A stretch of 64,000 nucleotides of DNA from Paenibacillus sp. E222 (GCF_013401555.1 NZ_CP058552.1:4712001-4776000); one strand, 5' to 3'; shown: positions 27,184 through 36,271, counted from the first letter of the stretch. The notes: generated by a model from the letters alone, not told the origin. Program-made: numbers and translations.

Positions 27184-28032
27184 TCATTCATAAAATCCTT
27201 CAGTAGATTTTCTCAAACTGCTGAATTGATCCAGATCATGACCGAACCAGACTTGGGAATTCGTACGGGCAGCCAATGTACGAATTTTCTCTACTGTGTT
27301 TCGATAGCCGATCAAATCATAAATTATCCCAGGCGGCTTGACAGGAGGACCAAAACTTTCCGAAGTATAGATGGCATCGGAAGATAGAATGATTCCGCCG
27401 GTTTCTGGCATGTCGATCTGGAGACCCAACATTCCCCATGTATGACCGCTTCCGAAATTCAAGATTTTGATACCATCCACCAGATCCAAATTGTCTTCTC
27501 CCGGTTTGATCGTTTTCCATTGCAGCTGGTTTTTGATCCATGCGTCAATATCAGCCCACACATAGGCTCCTTCTTTTTCATTGCGGGCGTAGGTCTGCAG
27601 TGCTCCGTTAAACTCATCCTCATGGACGATAATGGTCGCGTTCGTGAACAATTCGAGGCATCCTGCATGGTCCAGATGCAAATGGGAGGCAACAACATAC
27701 TTGATGTCTTCGGGTCTAACCTTAAGCTGCTCCAATCGGTTATGCAGGTAACATTCCTCGCTTGCCACCCATGGAGACGACAGTTGGGTCGATTGTGTCC
27801 AGCGCCCTTGAGCGCCCATTGAGTTTGGGTTGCAGGCTGTATCAAACAAGATTTTCCCCTCAGGATGATCGATCAATACCGTATAAATTGGAAACTCCAC
27901 AAATTGTGTCTGGGCATTCGGATTATTAATTGTTGCTGGATTATGCATGGAGATGATCCAATTTTTATCCATGCTCATTCGACCGTTATCCAATACATAT
28001 AGCTTGGGATGCATCTTAATAATATTTGTCAT
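27184..28032 (-). CDS. N-acyl-homoserine-lactonase-like MBL hydrolase
   Basis: A 282-residue metallo-beta-lactamase-fold enzyme with intact HxHxDH (SHLHLDHAG, near residue 116), a downstream His (GSGHTWGM), Asp (LSSDAIYT) and C-terminal His (VWFGHD). The N-terminal segment YVLDNGRMSMDKNWIISM resembles AttM/AiiB/AhlD lactonases, which open the lactone ring of quorum signals. Divergent from an HxlR-family gene, its likely regulator. Confidence 0.82.
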   Translation of the reverse strand: MTNIIKMHPKLYVLDNGRMSMDKNWIISMHNPATINNPNAQTQFVEFPIYTVLIDHPEGKILFDTACNPNSMGAQGRWTQSTQLSSPWVASEECYLHNRLEQLKVRPEDIKYVVASHLHLDHAGCLELFTNATIIVHEDEFNGALQTYARNEKEGAYVWADIDAWIKNQLQWKTIKPGEDNLDLVDGIKILNFGSGHTWGMLGLQIDMPETGGIILSSDAIYTSESFGPPVKPPGIIYDLIGYRNTVEKIRTLAARTNSQVWFGHDLDQFSSLRKSTEGFYE

Positions 28033-28206
28033 GTTTATTTACCTACCTATCGAAGTAATCCAGTACAAGGTAACCCCTTTCGGGAGCACATCTCCTTGGA
28101 ACACCCGGTTTTGCCCTTGAGCGGTGTCTTTGCTATGGCAGATCTAGCTCAAGCTGTTCAGTACTGGTATAGACATACAGTAATACAAAAAATAAAATGA
28201 TATAAG

Positions 28207-28228
28207 TAGGCACTTTAAAGTGTCCTGG
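28207..28228. promoter_or_regulatory. HxlR-type palindromic operator
   Basis: AGTAGGCACTTTAAAGTGTCC with a perfect 12-bp core CACTTTAAAGTG, 30-50 bp before the HxlR start. Shares GTAGGCACTTT (complement) with the AAAGTGCCTAC-like part of the other HxlR operators. Confidence 0.55.
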
Positions 28229-28259
28229 GAATTTCATAGAGCACTAGGAGGGAAACTAT

Positions 28260-28664
28260 TTGGTACATTCATCCATAACTAAACAATCTGATATTTCGTT
28301 ATCCAATTGCGGCTATAGCAAGGTTCTTGACATTATCTCTAACAAGTGGACTGCACTTGTTATATATGCCATGGAAAACGGTAAAATCAGATATGGAGAA
28401 ATGCTACGGAGAGTTGAAGGGATATCTAAAAAAATGCTTACCCAGACGGTACGCAAGCTGGAACGTGATGGATTGGTCCAACGACACATTACGCCTACAG
28501 TACCTCCAAGTGTGGAATATTCTCTAACAACATTAGGGGAAACATTGCTCAAACCGATGAAAGAGTTAAGGCAGTGGGGAAGAGAAAATTTCACTCGAGT
28601 TGTAGAGGCGAGGGTTAAGTTTGACGTTGCTTATACTACTGGTTCAAGTGAAGCCGACAGATAA
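28260..28664 (+). CDS. HxlR-family transcriptional regulator
   Basis: A 134-residue winged-helix protein: NCGYSKVLDIISNKWTALVI, RYGEMLRRVEGISKKMLTQT and VPPSVEYSLTTLG are the family blocks, with an N-terminal Cys as redox or ligand sensor. TTG 28260 is the start, seven bases after AGGAGGG. Divergent from the lactonase-like gene. Confidence 0.87.
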   Translation: MVHSSITKQSDISLSNCGYSKVLDIISNKWTALVIYAMENGKIRYGEMLRRVEGISKKMLTQTVRKLERDGLVQRHITPTVPPSVEYSLTTLGETLLKPMKELRQWGRENFTRVVEARVKFDVAYTTGSSEADR

Positions 28665-28728
28665 ATTGATGGACTTTACAGTACTTGAAGTATCACGTTG
28701 TAGTAGCGTAGTTTTGGATATCCGCTAG

Positions 28729-28818
28729 ACCTTGGAAGACTCATTGAAGAGGCTGAAAACGGACTATTTCAATTTGCCTAACGAGCACCGCATTATCCGG
28801 CCATGCCGAGATTCTTGA
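28729..28818 (+). pseudogene. Aldo/keto reductase fragment
   Basis: Frame TLEDSLKRLKTDYFNLPNEH RIIRP then stop matches the conserved SLxRLxTDYxDLYxxH region of aldo/keto reductases. Nothing else of the gene remains before the TGTCG element 45 bp downstream. Confidence 0.55.
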
Positions 28819-28863
28819 AGGGGAGCTGCCATTTGGGCCGAAGATTACCCCGTAGATGATTAC

Positions 28864-28990
28864 TGTCGAGGGACAAGAACATGATCCCATTGAAGTCGCT
28901 ATTTTAGCGGCTTTTTATTTTATCGGTAGAAGTTCTTGTCCCAAGCCAAGGACAAGAACTTCTACCGATTGCCGATTAGATGAATATCTA
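28864..28990 (+). repeat. TGTCG element, copy 8 (modules A, B, C)
   Basis: Module C arms here are ATCGGTAGAAGTTCTTGTCC and GGACAAGAACTTCTACCGAT: both arms differ from copy 15 at the same paired position (C-G to G-C). Module D is missing; the 3' end GCCGATTAGATG is intact. A GC-rich hairpin at 29071-29100 follows; otherwise 28991-29270 is featureless. Confidence 0.85.
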
Positions 28991-29269
28991 CACATTGAGT
29001 GAATACGCATAAACTTAGGAATTCTTGGAACAAATTTTATGGGTGGATTCTTGCTCGTAAGCTCGCCGCCGCAGTCCACCTCGTAAAGGTGGCGGACTCG
29101 CGGGGGGCCCGATGCATAATAAAAATCAAATATATTAATCTACACTGTCCAAAAGGATGCAAAGCAACAGAAGTGCCAATGCAGATGAAGAATAAACAAA
29201 CGTATAACATATAAAAATGTGGGATTGATTTGACGAAGTAAGTTGAGTGTGATAGCATTTGGTTTAATT

Positions 29270-29551
29270 TAAAACGAAAAGGCTATGATGAGAAATAGTA
29301 AGTATTAGGGATTTCACAGAGAGAAGATGGTTGGTGCGAATCTTCATTGAACTAATAGTGAAGCAGTCTCGGAGCTGTGAACCGAACAGAGGAATCTCAG
29401 TAGGCTTCAACGGAGTTCCACCGTTATTCAGGAAACAATATCGGAGATATCCCGTATTGATTGAGTGCAGAGAAATCTGAATTTAGGTGGTACCACGGAC
29501 ATAATCGTTCGCCCTAAGTTGACATGTAATATGTCAGCTTAGGGCTTTTTT
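29270..29551 (+). promoter_or_regulatory. T-box riboswitch (alanine)
   Basis: Leader with Stem I (AGTA loop element 5', apical GATGGTTGGTGCGAATC), candidate specifier GCA (Ala) at 29363-29365 in GTGAAGCAG, the invariant T-box AGGTGGTACCACGG at 29485-29498 (UGGU bulge fits a discriminator A, as in tRNA-Ala) and a terminator at 29512-29551 (CCCTAAGTTGACAT / ATGTCAGCTTAGGG, T6). Uncharged tRNA-Ala would stabilise the antiterminator and switch on the synthetase gene. Confidence 0.9.
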
Positions 29552-29628
29552 GTTTTATTCTTTTTCGTTTAAACATATGTAAAAACATTTTCCAAGAATA
29601 AATAATAATTAAAATGGAGGCATTGAGC

Positions 29629-31500
29629 ATGGTTAAAATGACACCAGATGAGTTAAGAAAATCATACATTGACTTTATGAAAGGAATAGGGGCAAGCCAA
29701 GTACCCTCTTCTAGCTTGTTACCAGAAAATGATCCCTCAACGCTTTTTACGGGAAGTGGAATGCAACCTATGGTTCCATATTTATTGGGGGAAAAGCATC
29801 CAATAGGCAATGACATTGCTAATATTCAGAAGTGTTTAAGGACAGGCGATATTGATGAAGTAGGAGATACGTCGCATCTGACATTTTTTGAAATGGTAGG
29901 TCGATGGGAGTTTAAAGCAAATGAAGATCACTATAAGAAAAAGCAAATCGATGCCGTTTGGAATTGGCATATTAAAGAATTAGGAATTGATCCTGACAGA
30001 CTATATATCAGTGTTTTTATAGGAAGTGATGATTTGAATATACAGAAAGATACGGAAACCATTCAAATCTGGTCAGAAAAATTTAAATCAGTAGGTATAG
30101 AACCTATCGTTGAAGATAATCCGTATCAATATGGGGTATCTAGAGGTGGGAAAATATTCTTATATGATGAAAAAGAAAATTGGTGGAGCCGATCCGGAAG
30201 TCCATTGAATATGCCTGTTGGTGAACCCGGTGGGCCTGATAGTGAAATGTTCTACGATCTTGAGCCAGACGGTGATTCACTGGATCATCCTGCTTCTGAA
30301 AGCGAGAGGTTTTTAGAAATTGGGAACAACGTATTTATGTGTTACAAAAAAGAAGACACAGGATTTGTAAAAATGAAAAATCCCAATATTGATTATGGAG
30401 GCGGATTAGAAAGGGTTGCAACAGCCCTTAATGGTGACAAGGATATTTATAATACGGCTTTCTTCCTTAATCCCAAGAAAAAATTGATGGAGTTAAGTGG
30501 TAAACAATATACTGACGATTTAAAGTCGTTTAGAATCATACTTGATCATGTGAGAGCGGCTACTTTTCTAATTAATGATGGTGCGGAGCCAGCTAATAGT
30601 GATGCAGGGTATATAACAAGAAGGTTATTAAGAAGGGCGATTCGTGCAGGTAAAAAAATAGGTATACACGGAAGTTTTGTGGGTGAGTTGTCTGAAGTTT
30701 ATATCGATGAAGCAACAGCTTATGAAGATTTGATCGGTAATAAAAAGAAAGTTATCGAAATAGTAAATAAGGAAGAAAATCTTTTCTATAGAACTTTACA
30801 GCAAGGAGAATTTGAAATACAAAAACATCTTAAGAATAAGGGTAAAGTTACAGGTGCAGATGCCTTTTATTTTTACGAAACATATGGGTTTCCCTTGGAG
30901 TTGACGGAAGAGTTTCTAACTGAAAGTGGATATAGGATGGAGGACAAGGCGTCTTATATAGAGGCGGCAAACAAACATGCTGAAAAGAGCAGAACTGCTT
31001 CTGTGGGTAAATTTAAAGGTGGACTCGCTGAACATTCAACAGAAACGACAGCCCTGCACACGGTATCTCATTTATTACTTGCTGGTTTAAGGGAAGTTTT
31101 AGGTGATCATGTTCATCAACAAGGAAGTAATATTACTTCAGAACGATTACGGTTTGACTTCAACCATGATGAAAAACTTACGCCAGAGCAAATAGCTGAG
31201 GTGGAAAAGTATGTGAATGATGCGATTTCATCAAAAGCAGTTACCTATATTTCAGAGCTGTCTAAAATTGAAGCGAAAGAAAGTAATGTTGAAGGGAATT
31301 TTTGGGATAAATATCCGGATATCGTTAAGGTGTATACAATCAAAGATAACGAAGGGAAAGTTTGGAGTCGAGAAGTATGTGGAGGACCTCATGTAGAAGA
31401 TACAACAAACTTAGGAAAGTTCAGTATTAAAAAAGAACAATCTTCTGCTGCTGGAGTTAGAAGGATTAAAGGAGTAATTAATAAAAACGCGGAACAATAG
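29629..31500 (+). CDS. Alanyl-tRNA synthetase-like protein, short form
   Basis: A 623-residue class II synthetase. The catalytic part starts MTPDELRKSYIDFMKGIG and holds VPSSSLLPENDPSTLFTGSG, HLTFFEMVGRWEF and YGGGLERV; the editing domain has HTVSHLL and CGGPHVEDT, so the zinc His/His/Cys/His set is present. Usual bacterial AlaRS is about 870 residues; the C-terminal C-Ala/DHHA1 domain is missing entirely, with a clean end. RTGDIDEVGDTSH is a signature seen in the short synthetases of CPR-like bacteria. ATG 29629 lies eight bases after GGAGG. It is preceded by an Ala T-box. Probably an acquired second AlaRS. Confidence 0.88.
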   Translation: MVKMTPDELRKSYIDFMKGIGASQVPSSSLLPENDPSTLFTGSGMQPMVPYLLGEKHPIGNDIANIQKCLRTGDIDEVGDTSHLTFFEMVGRWEFKANEDHYKKKQIDAVWNWHIKELGIDPDRLYISVFIGSDDLNIQKDTETIQIWSEKFKSVGIEPIVEDNPYQYGVSRGGKIFLYDEKENWWSRSGSPLNMPVGEPGGPDSEMFYDLEPDGDSLDHPASESERFLEIGNNVFMCYKKEDTGFVKMKNPNIDYGGGLERVATALNGDKDIYNTAFFLNPKKKLMELSGKQYTDDLKSFRIILDHVRAATFLINDGAEPANSDAGYITRRLLRRAIRAGKKIGIHGSFVGELSEVYIDEATAYEDLIGNKKKVIEIVNKEENLFYRTLQQGEFEIQKHLKNKGKVTGADAFYFYETYGFPLELTEEFLTESGYRMEDKASYIEAANKHAEKSRTASVGKFKGGLAEHSTETTALHTVSHLLLAGLREVLGDHVHQQGSNITSERLRFDFNHDEKLTPEQIAEVEKYVNDAISSKAVTYISELSKIEAKESNVEGNFWDKYPDIVKVYTIKDNEGKVWSREVCGGPHVEDTTNLGKFSIKKEQSSAAGVRRIKGVINKNAEQ

Positions 31501-31638
31501 CTGATGTTTTAGGATTACCATTTGTAACAACGTTATGAGTTGCCGGGAATCCAGGATGAATGATAAAGCCGGCACTCGAAGAGGGTTTGACATCGCTTGG
31601 CCTTTCCGTTGGCGGTACCGGAGAACAGTATTCAAAGA

Positions 31639-31714
31639 AAAAGAGCTGGAGCAAGCCCCTGACTGAACTGGATTTATCCATTCCTAGTTAAGGTACCCGT
31701 CCAGCTCTTTTTTT
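31639..31714 (+). terminator. Terminator behind the synthetase gene
   Basis: AAAAAGAGCTGGA ... TCCAGCTCTTTTTTTC; long loop (about 45 nt). The 130 bp between stop and stem include a coding-like minus-strand stretch (GFPATHNVVTNGNPKTSAI) I cannot assign. Confidence 0.6.
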
Positions 31715-31824
31715 CGCATTTGAATCTTGAATAAGGATAAACAACTCAGGCATTTTGAGCAATCATTTCCCGTTAGTTTAATCGTCTTGAAAATTATCTG
31801 ATTTAAACAGACCATGTAATAGCA

Positions 31825-32268
31825 TTGATAAAAACAGACAGAATATATGGCAAGGGAGGTGGATTTAATCAACACATATACTATAATAATGGAAATAAAA
31901 TAAGGGATGGTGTTTCTCAATTGAAAACTTTTTATTGTGATCTGGAAATAACCTTAGATGTCATTGGCGGAAAGTGGAGACCTCTTATACTGTATTACTT
32001 AATAAAAGGTCCTAAACGGACCGGTGAATTGAAAAGGCTCATTCCATCAATTTCTCAGAAAATGTTAGTACAGTCATTGCGGGAGTTGGAGAGTCATAAT
32101 TTGATTATAAGAAAAATGTACAATCAGGTACCACCAAAAGTGGAATATGCAATATCAGAAATGGGTATGTCACTTGAACCCACTTTGCGAGCTCTTTGTA
32201 ATTGGGGTCAGGATTATGCAGAGAAGACATGGAACAAGGATGAATATCGGAGATTAAATGTAGAATAG
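31825..32268 (+). CDS. HxlR-family transcriptional regulator
   Basis: A winged-helix protein with the family blocks FYCDLEITLDVIGGKWRPLI, SISQKMLVQSLREL and VPPKVEYAISEMG. A start near TTG 31921 (after AAGGGATGG), giving 115 residues, is as likely as the far upstream start, because the first 32 codons match no HxlR protein. It precedes the quinol-monooxygenase-like gene and probably represses it. Confidence 0.82.
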   Translation: MIKTDRIYGKGGGFNQHIYYNNGNKIRDGVSQLKTFYCDLEITLDVIGGKWRPLILYYLIKGPKRTGELKRLIPSISQKMLVQSLRELESHNLIIRKMYNQVPPKVEYAISEMGMSLEPTLRALCNWGQDYAEKTWNKDEYRRLNVE

Positions 32269-32318
32269 AGTAATTTAAAAAATCAATTTATGCTGCATTT
32301 TATCACAATTATCACTTT

Positions 32319-32352
32319 TTGGTTACTATATAACCAAAAAGTACGTACTATT
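32319..32352. promoter_or_regulatory. HxlR-type operator
   Basis: TTGGTTACTATATAACCAA is an inverted repeat, directly followed by palindrome AGTACGTACT. The GGTTACTATATAAC-AAAAAG-TAC order parallels the operators at 18526 and 20122. It lies upstream of the gene at 32432. Confidence 0.55.
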
Positions 32353-32431
32353 TTAAAAGTGATACATAGTACATAATGAGACTTGTGACCATGAAGAAAA
32401 TAAAAAAATTAATAGGAGGAGTGTTCTAACA

Positions 32432-32773
32432 ATGTCAACAAACAGCAGTCAAATAATTCTCAATATACGTTTTAAAATTAAGCCTGGTAAGAAAGAAGCT
32501 TTCCGTGAAAGTCTATTTGCAATGATTAGCAACTTCAAGAGTGAACCTACCTTTGTCAATGCGATCGTCTCCGATGATCTTGATCATTCTGATGATCTTG
32601 TCATCTATGAGATCTGGCAGGGTACAAGAGAAAGTTGGATTCGACACGAACTTAATAAACCTTATCGTGCTGAGTATGAAGGTGCACTTACCAACCTAAT
32701 TGATGATAGAATCGTAAGCTGGCTTGAACCAGTCGGTGAATGGGGAAGTACACTGACGAATGTAAGACGGTAA
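32432..32773 (+). CDS. Putative quinol monooxygenase (ABM domain)
   Basis: A 113-residue ferredoxin-like alpha+beta barrel: IILNIRFKIKPGKKEAFRES, LVIYEIWQGTRESWIRHELN. Typical of YgiN-like antibiotic-biosynthesis-monooxygenase proteins that act on quinols or reactive aldehydes. GGAGGAG precedes the ATG. First structural gene of an HxlR-controlled electrophile/quinone response set. Confidence 0.83.
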   Translation: MSTNSSQIILNIRFKIKPGKKEAFRESLFAMISNFKSEPTFVNAIVSDDLDHSDDLVIYEIWQGTRESWIRHELNKPYRAEYEGALTNLIDDRIVSWLEPVGEWGSTLTNVRR

Positions 32774-32962
32774 GTTTCTTAAAGGTAAGGATTATCACTT
32801 GCAATCCATTCTGTAACCTCCAAATTAGAATTTTTACAAATAATCTCTGAATATTACAACGTGAAACAACAGTCGCTCGATGTACTGCCAAACTTAATCA
32901 ATGGAAGAGTTCTTGCTAGCTTCACGATAAAAGATGATGTGGACGATATGATAACCTTTTTT

Positions 32963-33001
32963 TTGATCATAATGTAACTTATATAGTTACATTATGATCA
33001 A
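32963..33001. repeat. Perfect 17-bp inverted repeat, loop of five
   Basis: Arms TTGATCATAATGTAACT and AGTTACATTATGATCAA around TATAT. It is preceded, not followed, by T8, so it is not an ordinary terminator for either strand. It sits at the 5' breakpoint of the truncated reductase gene that follows. Confidence 0.75.
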
Positions 33002-33002
33002 C

Positions 33003-33419
33003 TTACCTTGCCGTGGTCCCGAAACGCTCTCAGAGCTGGTAAGCTCGCTCGGTACTGGCGCAAAATCTGGAACACCTTTAGAAGCAGCTGAGCAGGACTT
33101 TGTAATTTTGAGCGTAATGTGGCCGCAAATGCCTATTGCTTTGTCCATGGTTCCTGACTGGACAGGCCGTGTTCTTATTGATGCTACCAACCGTTTTGAA
33201 AATATGGAACCTTTCGTTGGTGAATTATCAGGAAAGAATTCGAGTGAAATCGTAGCGCAATATGCTCCGGGTGCTCGGGTAATCAAAGCTTTTAACAGTG
33301 TTCCGATGGAATGGATTAAGAATTACACGGAAGAGAAGCCGAAGACTAGGACTTTTAGTCAATCATATGGTCATAAAACAAGTGAATGATCCGGAAGTCG
33401 TGATTGGTTTCTAGTTATA
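33003..33419 (+). pseudogene. NAD(P)-binding (F420-reductase-like) protein, both ends damaged
   Basis: The frame RGPETLSELVSSLGTGAKS ... ALSMVPDWTGRVLIDATNRFE ... YAPGARVIKAFNSVPMEWIK belongs to the NADPH-dependent F420 reductase-like family. The first ~30 residues with the Rossmann GxGxxG are missing; the frame begins immediately at the 17-bp inverted repeat. After EEKPKTR the sequence shifts frame and ends (LVNHMVIKQVNDPEVVIGF). Confidence 0.7.
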
Positions 33420-33458
33420 AGATAAAAGCATTAATAAAAGTACAAAGGGGTTATTCAT

Positions 33459-34331
33459 ATGGGTAAAATACTTATTACTGGAGCAACAGGTAATCTCGGC
33501 AGCAGGACACTAGAGCTTCTTCTTAAAAAAGTTCCGTCAAATCAGGTCGCTGTATTGGTACGTGATCCGGAATCTGAAAAAATGAAAAAGTTTGTTAAAG
33601 AAGGTATAGAAGCTCACCAGGGCGACTATTTTGATTATAACTCACTTCTGCGAGCTTTTAATGGTGTTGAAAAAGTTATGCTTATTTCCGCGCAAGCATT
33701 TACCGACCGCAATACGCAACATTTCAATGTCATCGCAGCTGCAAAACAGGCTGGTGTCAAACAAGTGATTTTCACGTCGATCATACGAAGAAAAAATTCA
33801 AATCTTATTGTGCCCGAAGTATCGATGTCAGACTTATTTGCTGAACAAACGCTTAAAGCATCCGGATTAGATTATACCATTTTGCGGAATCCACCGTATC
33901 TTGAAGTCATGACTTCGTATTTCGGAGATGCGCTTAAAGTTGGCGTGCGAGTACCCGCGGGTTCCGGTAAAGTAGCCGCTGCATCTCTGGACGATTTGGC
34001 GGCAGCCAACGTAGCCGTTCTCACTCAAAACGGGCACGAAAATAAGTCATATACTTTAAGTGGTAGCGAGGGAGGCTCTTTTGCGGACATTGCTGAGGCC
34101 CTCTCGGAGATTAATGAGATAAATATTCCTTATGAGGCAATTAGCGAAAAAGAATATATAGATACCATGGTAGCGAATGGCTTGCCTGTTCTTATGACTG
34201 ATTTCGTATTAGGTTGGGTGCGAGCAATCAACACTGGAGAATTCTCGGAGACGTCTGGAGATCTTGAACGTCTGATTGGCCGAAAACCAATAACGTATAA
34301 AGAATTCTTTAAAATCAAATCGCCTTTCTAA
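33459..34331 (+). CDS. NmrA/QOR2-type NAD(P)H-binding reductase
   Basis: A 290-residue atypical SDR: ILITGATGNLGSRTLELL nucleotide loop, then VAVLVRDPES, GVKQVIFTSI and ILRNPPYLEVM. Close in organisation to E. coli YtfG (NADPH-quinone reductase 2). AAAGGGG is upstream of the ATG. It ends the HxlR/monooxygenase group and would detoxify quinones or related electrophiles. The gap after it (34332-34662) has no supportable gene. Confidence 0.85.
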   Translation: MGKILITGATGNLGSRTLELLLKKVPSNQVAVLVRDPESEKMKKFVKEGIEAHQGDYFDYNSLLRAFNGVEKVMLISAQAFTDRNTQHFNVIAAAKQAGVKQVIFTSIIRRKNSNLIVPEVSMSDLFAEQTLKASGLDYTILRNPPYLEVMTSYFGDALKVGVRVPAGSGKVAAASLDDLAAANVAVLTQNGHENKSYTLSGSEGGSFADIAEALSEINEINIPYEAISEKEYIDTMVANGLPVLMTDFVLGWVRAINTGEFSETSGDLERLIGRKPITYKEFFKIKSPF

Positions 34332-34662
34332 AATTGAAGATTGAAAGCTGGCATGTTACTAACTTAATTCTATGAAAAGTTTAGAGTTATTTGCAAGGAA
34401 GACATACTATGGGCCGCAAAGGCAAAGTACCATCAGAATCGCTTCTGTGATCCTCAAGAGGTTCTCGATGTGAAGTTCACGACTTTTGACTACAAGCTCG
34501 CCATAGGCGATGTATTGGTCAGAGTTACAAGGAGCACATTTCCAGCTAATCGCCGCAAAGTACTCCGAACCTTCAATTAACTCCTCAACGCGATGGTCCA
34601 AACTGTTGAATATAAGATACTTCAATAATCTGTTGAAGTTTTTATGATGAGAAAAATTTTTT

Positions 34663-34700
34663 AGCCGCTAATCCATAAATATGTGGATTAGCGGTTCTTT
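34663..34700 (+). terminator. Rho-independent terminator-like hairpin
   Basis: AGCCGCTAATCCA TAAATATG TGGATTAGCGGTTCTTT, an 11-bp GC-rich stem; T-run imperfect. Confidence 0.65.
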
Positions 34701-34726
34701 GCTATTCTTCAAGAGTAAAGGATATC

Positions 34727-34806
34727 TGTCGCGGGATAAGAACATTGTTCCATTGCCGAAATGGATAAGAACATTGTGTCATTTCGGATTAGGTAGTTAT
34801 CTAAAT
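34727..34806 (+). repeat. TGTCG element, copy 9 (A and diverged D)
   Basis: TGTCGCGGGATAAGAACATT then CCGAAATG, GGATAAGAACATTGTG and CATTTCGG: the sequence around module D forms its own 8-bp stem here (CCGAAATG/CATTTCGG). 3' end GATTAGGTAGTTATCTAAA. Modules B and C are absent. Confidence 0.7.
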
Positions 34807-34826
34807 AGCAGCATGATGGAGTTCAC

Positions 34827-34946
34827 TTGGCTAGAAAAAAACACATGGATTTAAGAATTCGCGTGAATAACGATTTTTTTGTATCAGGAATTAGGTTTCT
34901 TTCGATCAAAGGTAAAGACTATACAAGTCATCAGGTGATGTTGTGA
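34827..34946 (+). CDS. Small unidentified ORF, 39 residues
   Basis: TTG 34827 lies five bases after GGAG; the product begins MARKKHMDLRIRVNNDF and ends SHQVML. It overlaps the toxin-tip frame that follows. It may be a fragment; no family recognised. Confidence 0.25.
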   Translation: MARKKHMDLRIRVNNDFFVSGIRFLSIKGKDYTSHQVML

Positions 34947-35182
34947 AAACGGGGATTAGTGGTCAACGGTTAAATAAAAATGGTACATTCCCACGAGCAA
35001 ATAGCCAAGTGAATAAATGGAATAAAGATGCAGGAAGTATAACATTCGAAGCAAAAGTGGTGAAAACTAACATGCGTAACAGACAGGAAGCCCTCGATTG
35101 GGAGAAAGCGAATGCTATGAGTCTATTGAAAAAAGGCAATTCAATGAGTAGACATCTACAACCACGTCCATGGGAAAAATAG
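34916..35182 (+). pseudogene. Rhs/WapA-type toxin C-terminal tip
   Basis: The frame reads SSGDVVKTGISGQRLNKNGT ... FEAKVVKTNMRNRQEALDWE KANAMSLLKKGNSMSRHLQPRPW, the pattern of the variable nuclease-like C-terminal tip of Bacillales polymorphic wall-associated toxins. There is no delivery domain in front of it, and it is cut at its 5' side. Confidence 0.45.
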
Positions 35183-35188
35183 AGGGAG

Positions 35189-35281
35189 ATGAGTGTATTG
35201 TATCTAAAAGCAATTGATCTAGATTTCCCTTATATAATTGATGATGAAAATGTCGAATCAACTGCGACAAAAAAGGATTAA
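35189..35281 (+). pseudogene. Probable immunity-protein fragment
   Basis: AGGGAG precedes ATG 35189; MSVLYLKAIDLDFPYIID continues for 30 codons to TAA. A shifted frame then reads KLEMETETAFIKFADALYNC YV, as if one gene had been broken. Its place right behind a toxin tip is where an immunity gene belongs. Confidence 0.4.
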
Positions 35282-35600
35282 AAGTTAAATTGGAAATGGA
35301 AACGGAAACGGCGTTTATTAAGTTTGCAGACGCGTTGTATAACTGCTATGTTTGAACGTTTAATCGGAAAACAAAAAACGAAAGATTGTTGGAAAATTCT
35401 TGTGGATTGCGTTGAAAACATTTCGGATGAGAGGATTATTAATTCAGGAGTCTGTGTAGTTTAAATTAAATTTAATTTAGATGACTTCAGCGTAAAAAAT
35501 GAGACAGAGAAAAAAACGACGCTCCAACTGCTTATGAAGTATCAAGAGTCCTAAAAAGAACTATAGTGCTAAGGTTATTTGTCAACACAATGTAGAAAGC

Positions 35601-35801
35601 ATGGATATATACCTTTCTATTATGCACCGAGACGGAACACAAATACTGTTAGAAAAAGTGATTTCAGAAAATCCGAATGAATTCGCCTATGCTAGGCATC
35701 TAGGTGAGCTTAAATGGATATCTGATTCTGAAGTTGCTTTAATTGATGAAGATAATGATGGGATGGTTTCAATAAATCTAGAGAATAAAATAAATTATTA
35801 A
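35601..35801 (+). CDS. Small acidic protein, possibly immunity-related
   Basis: A 66-residue acidic protein (MDIYLSIMHRDGTQILLEKV ... DEDNDGMVSINLENKINY). No clear ribosome site is visible, so it may be the tail of a larger gene. Followed at 35818-35884 by another coding-like scrap (GAWEAALLIGIALPAIDEVS). Family not recognised. Confidence 0.35.
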   Translation: MDIYLSIMHRDGTQILLEKVISENPNEFAYARHLGELKWISDSEVALIDEDNDGMVSINLENKINY

Positions 35802-35937
35802 AAAATCGACAACACGACGGGGGCCTGGGAGGCGGCATTGCTGATTGGAATCGCCTTACCGGCCATCGACGAAGTTTCAAAATTAAGGAAGGGGAAATCT
35901 TATTGATGAATGAGCACGGTTGAGTAATCTACACGTT

Positions 35938-36062
35938 TCTATTTTAGCGGCTTTTTTATTTTATCGATACAAGTTCTTGTCCCAAGCCAAGGACAAGAAC
36001 TTGTATCGATTGCCGGAATGGACAAGAACATGCTCCGAGTACCGAATAGATGTATATCTAAA
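35938..36062 (+). repeat. TGTCG element, copy 10 (modules B, C, D)
   Basis: Left end lost: it starts inside module B (CTATTTTAGCGGCTTTTTT). Module C arms are ATCGATACAAGTTCTTGTCC and GGACAAGAACTTGTATCGAT, again a paired change (G-C to A-T). Module D GGACAAGAACATGCTCC and the 3' end TAGATGTATATCTAAA follow. 36063-36256 holds nothing assignable. Confidence 0.85.
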
Positions 36063-36271
36063 TAATAAAATTGAAATTTTGGTAAGGACGGTAATAAACT
36101 TCGGGATGGCAGTCTTACACATGGTTCTAAGGCGGTAGAGAGTGGCCTATGAGGATCGAATTCAATGGTCAAAGCAAGAATTACACTTGAGTCGCATCAT
36201 GCGGATATGGAAAGTCTCGAGAATGTTTGGGGAATAGTAATTCATTATGAACAGAAATGGAGCGTAGAGGA

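Noticed and set aside
26967-27191. Minus-strand 74-codon frame behind the lactonase-like gene
   Set aside because: Overlaps the end of a real gene, crosses a hairpin and shows no recognisable protein features.
32963-33001. 17-bp hairpin as an intrinsic terminator
   Set aside because: The T-run is on the 5' side and no T-run follows on either strand.
34407-34625. Minus-strand 72-codon frame after the NmrA-type gene
   Set aside because: No ribosome site, and no similarity I can name; composition alone is not enough.
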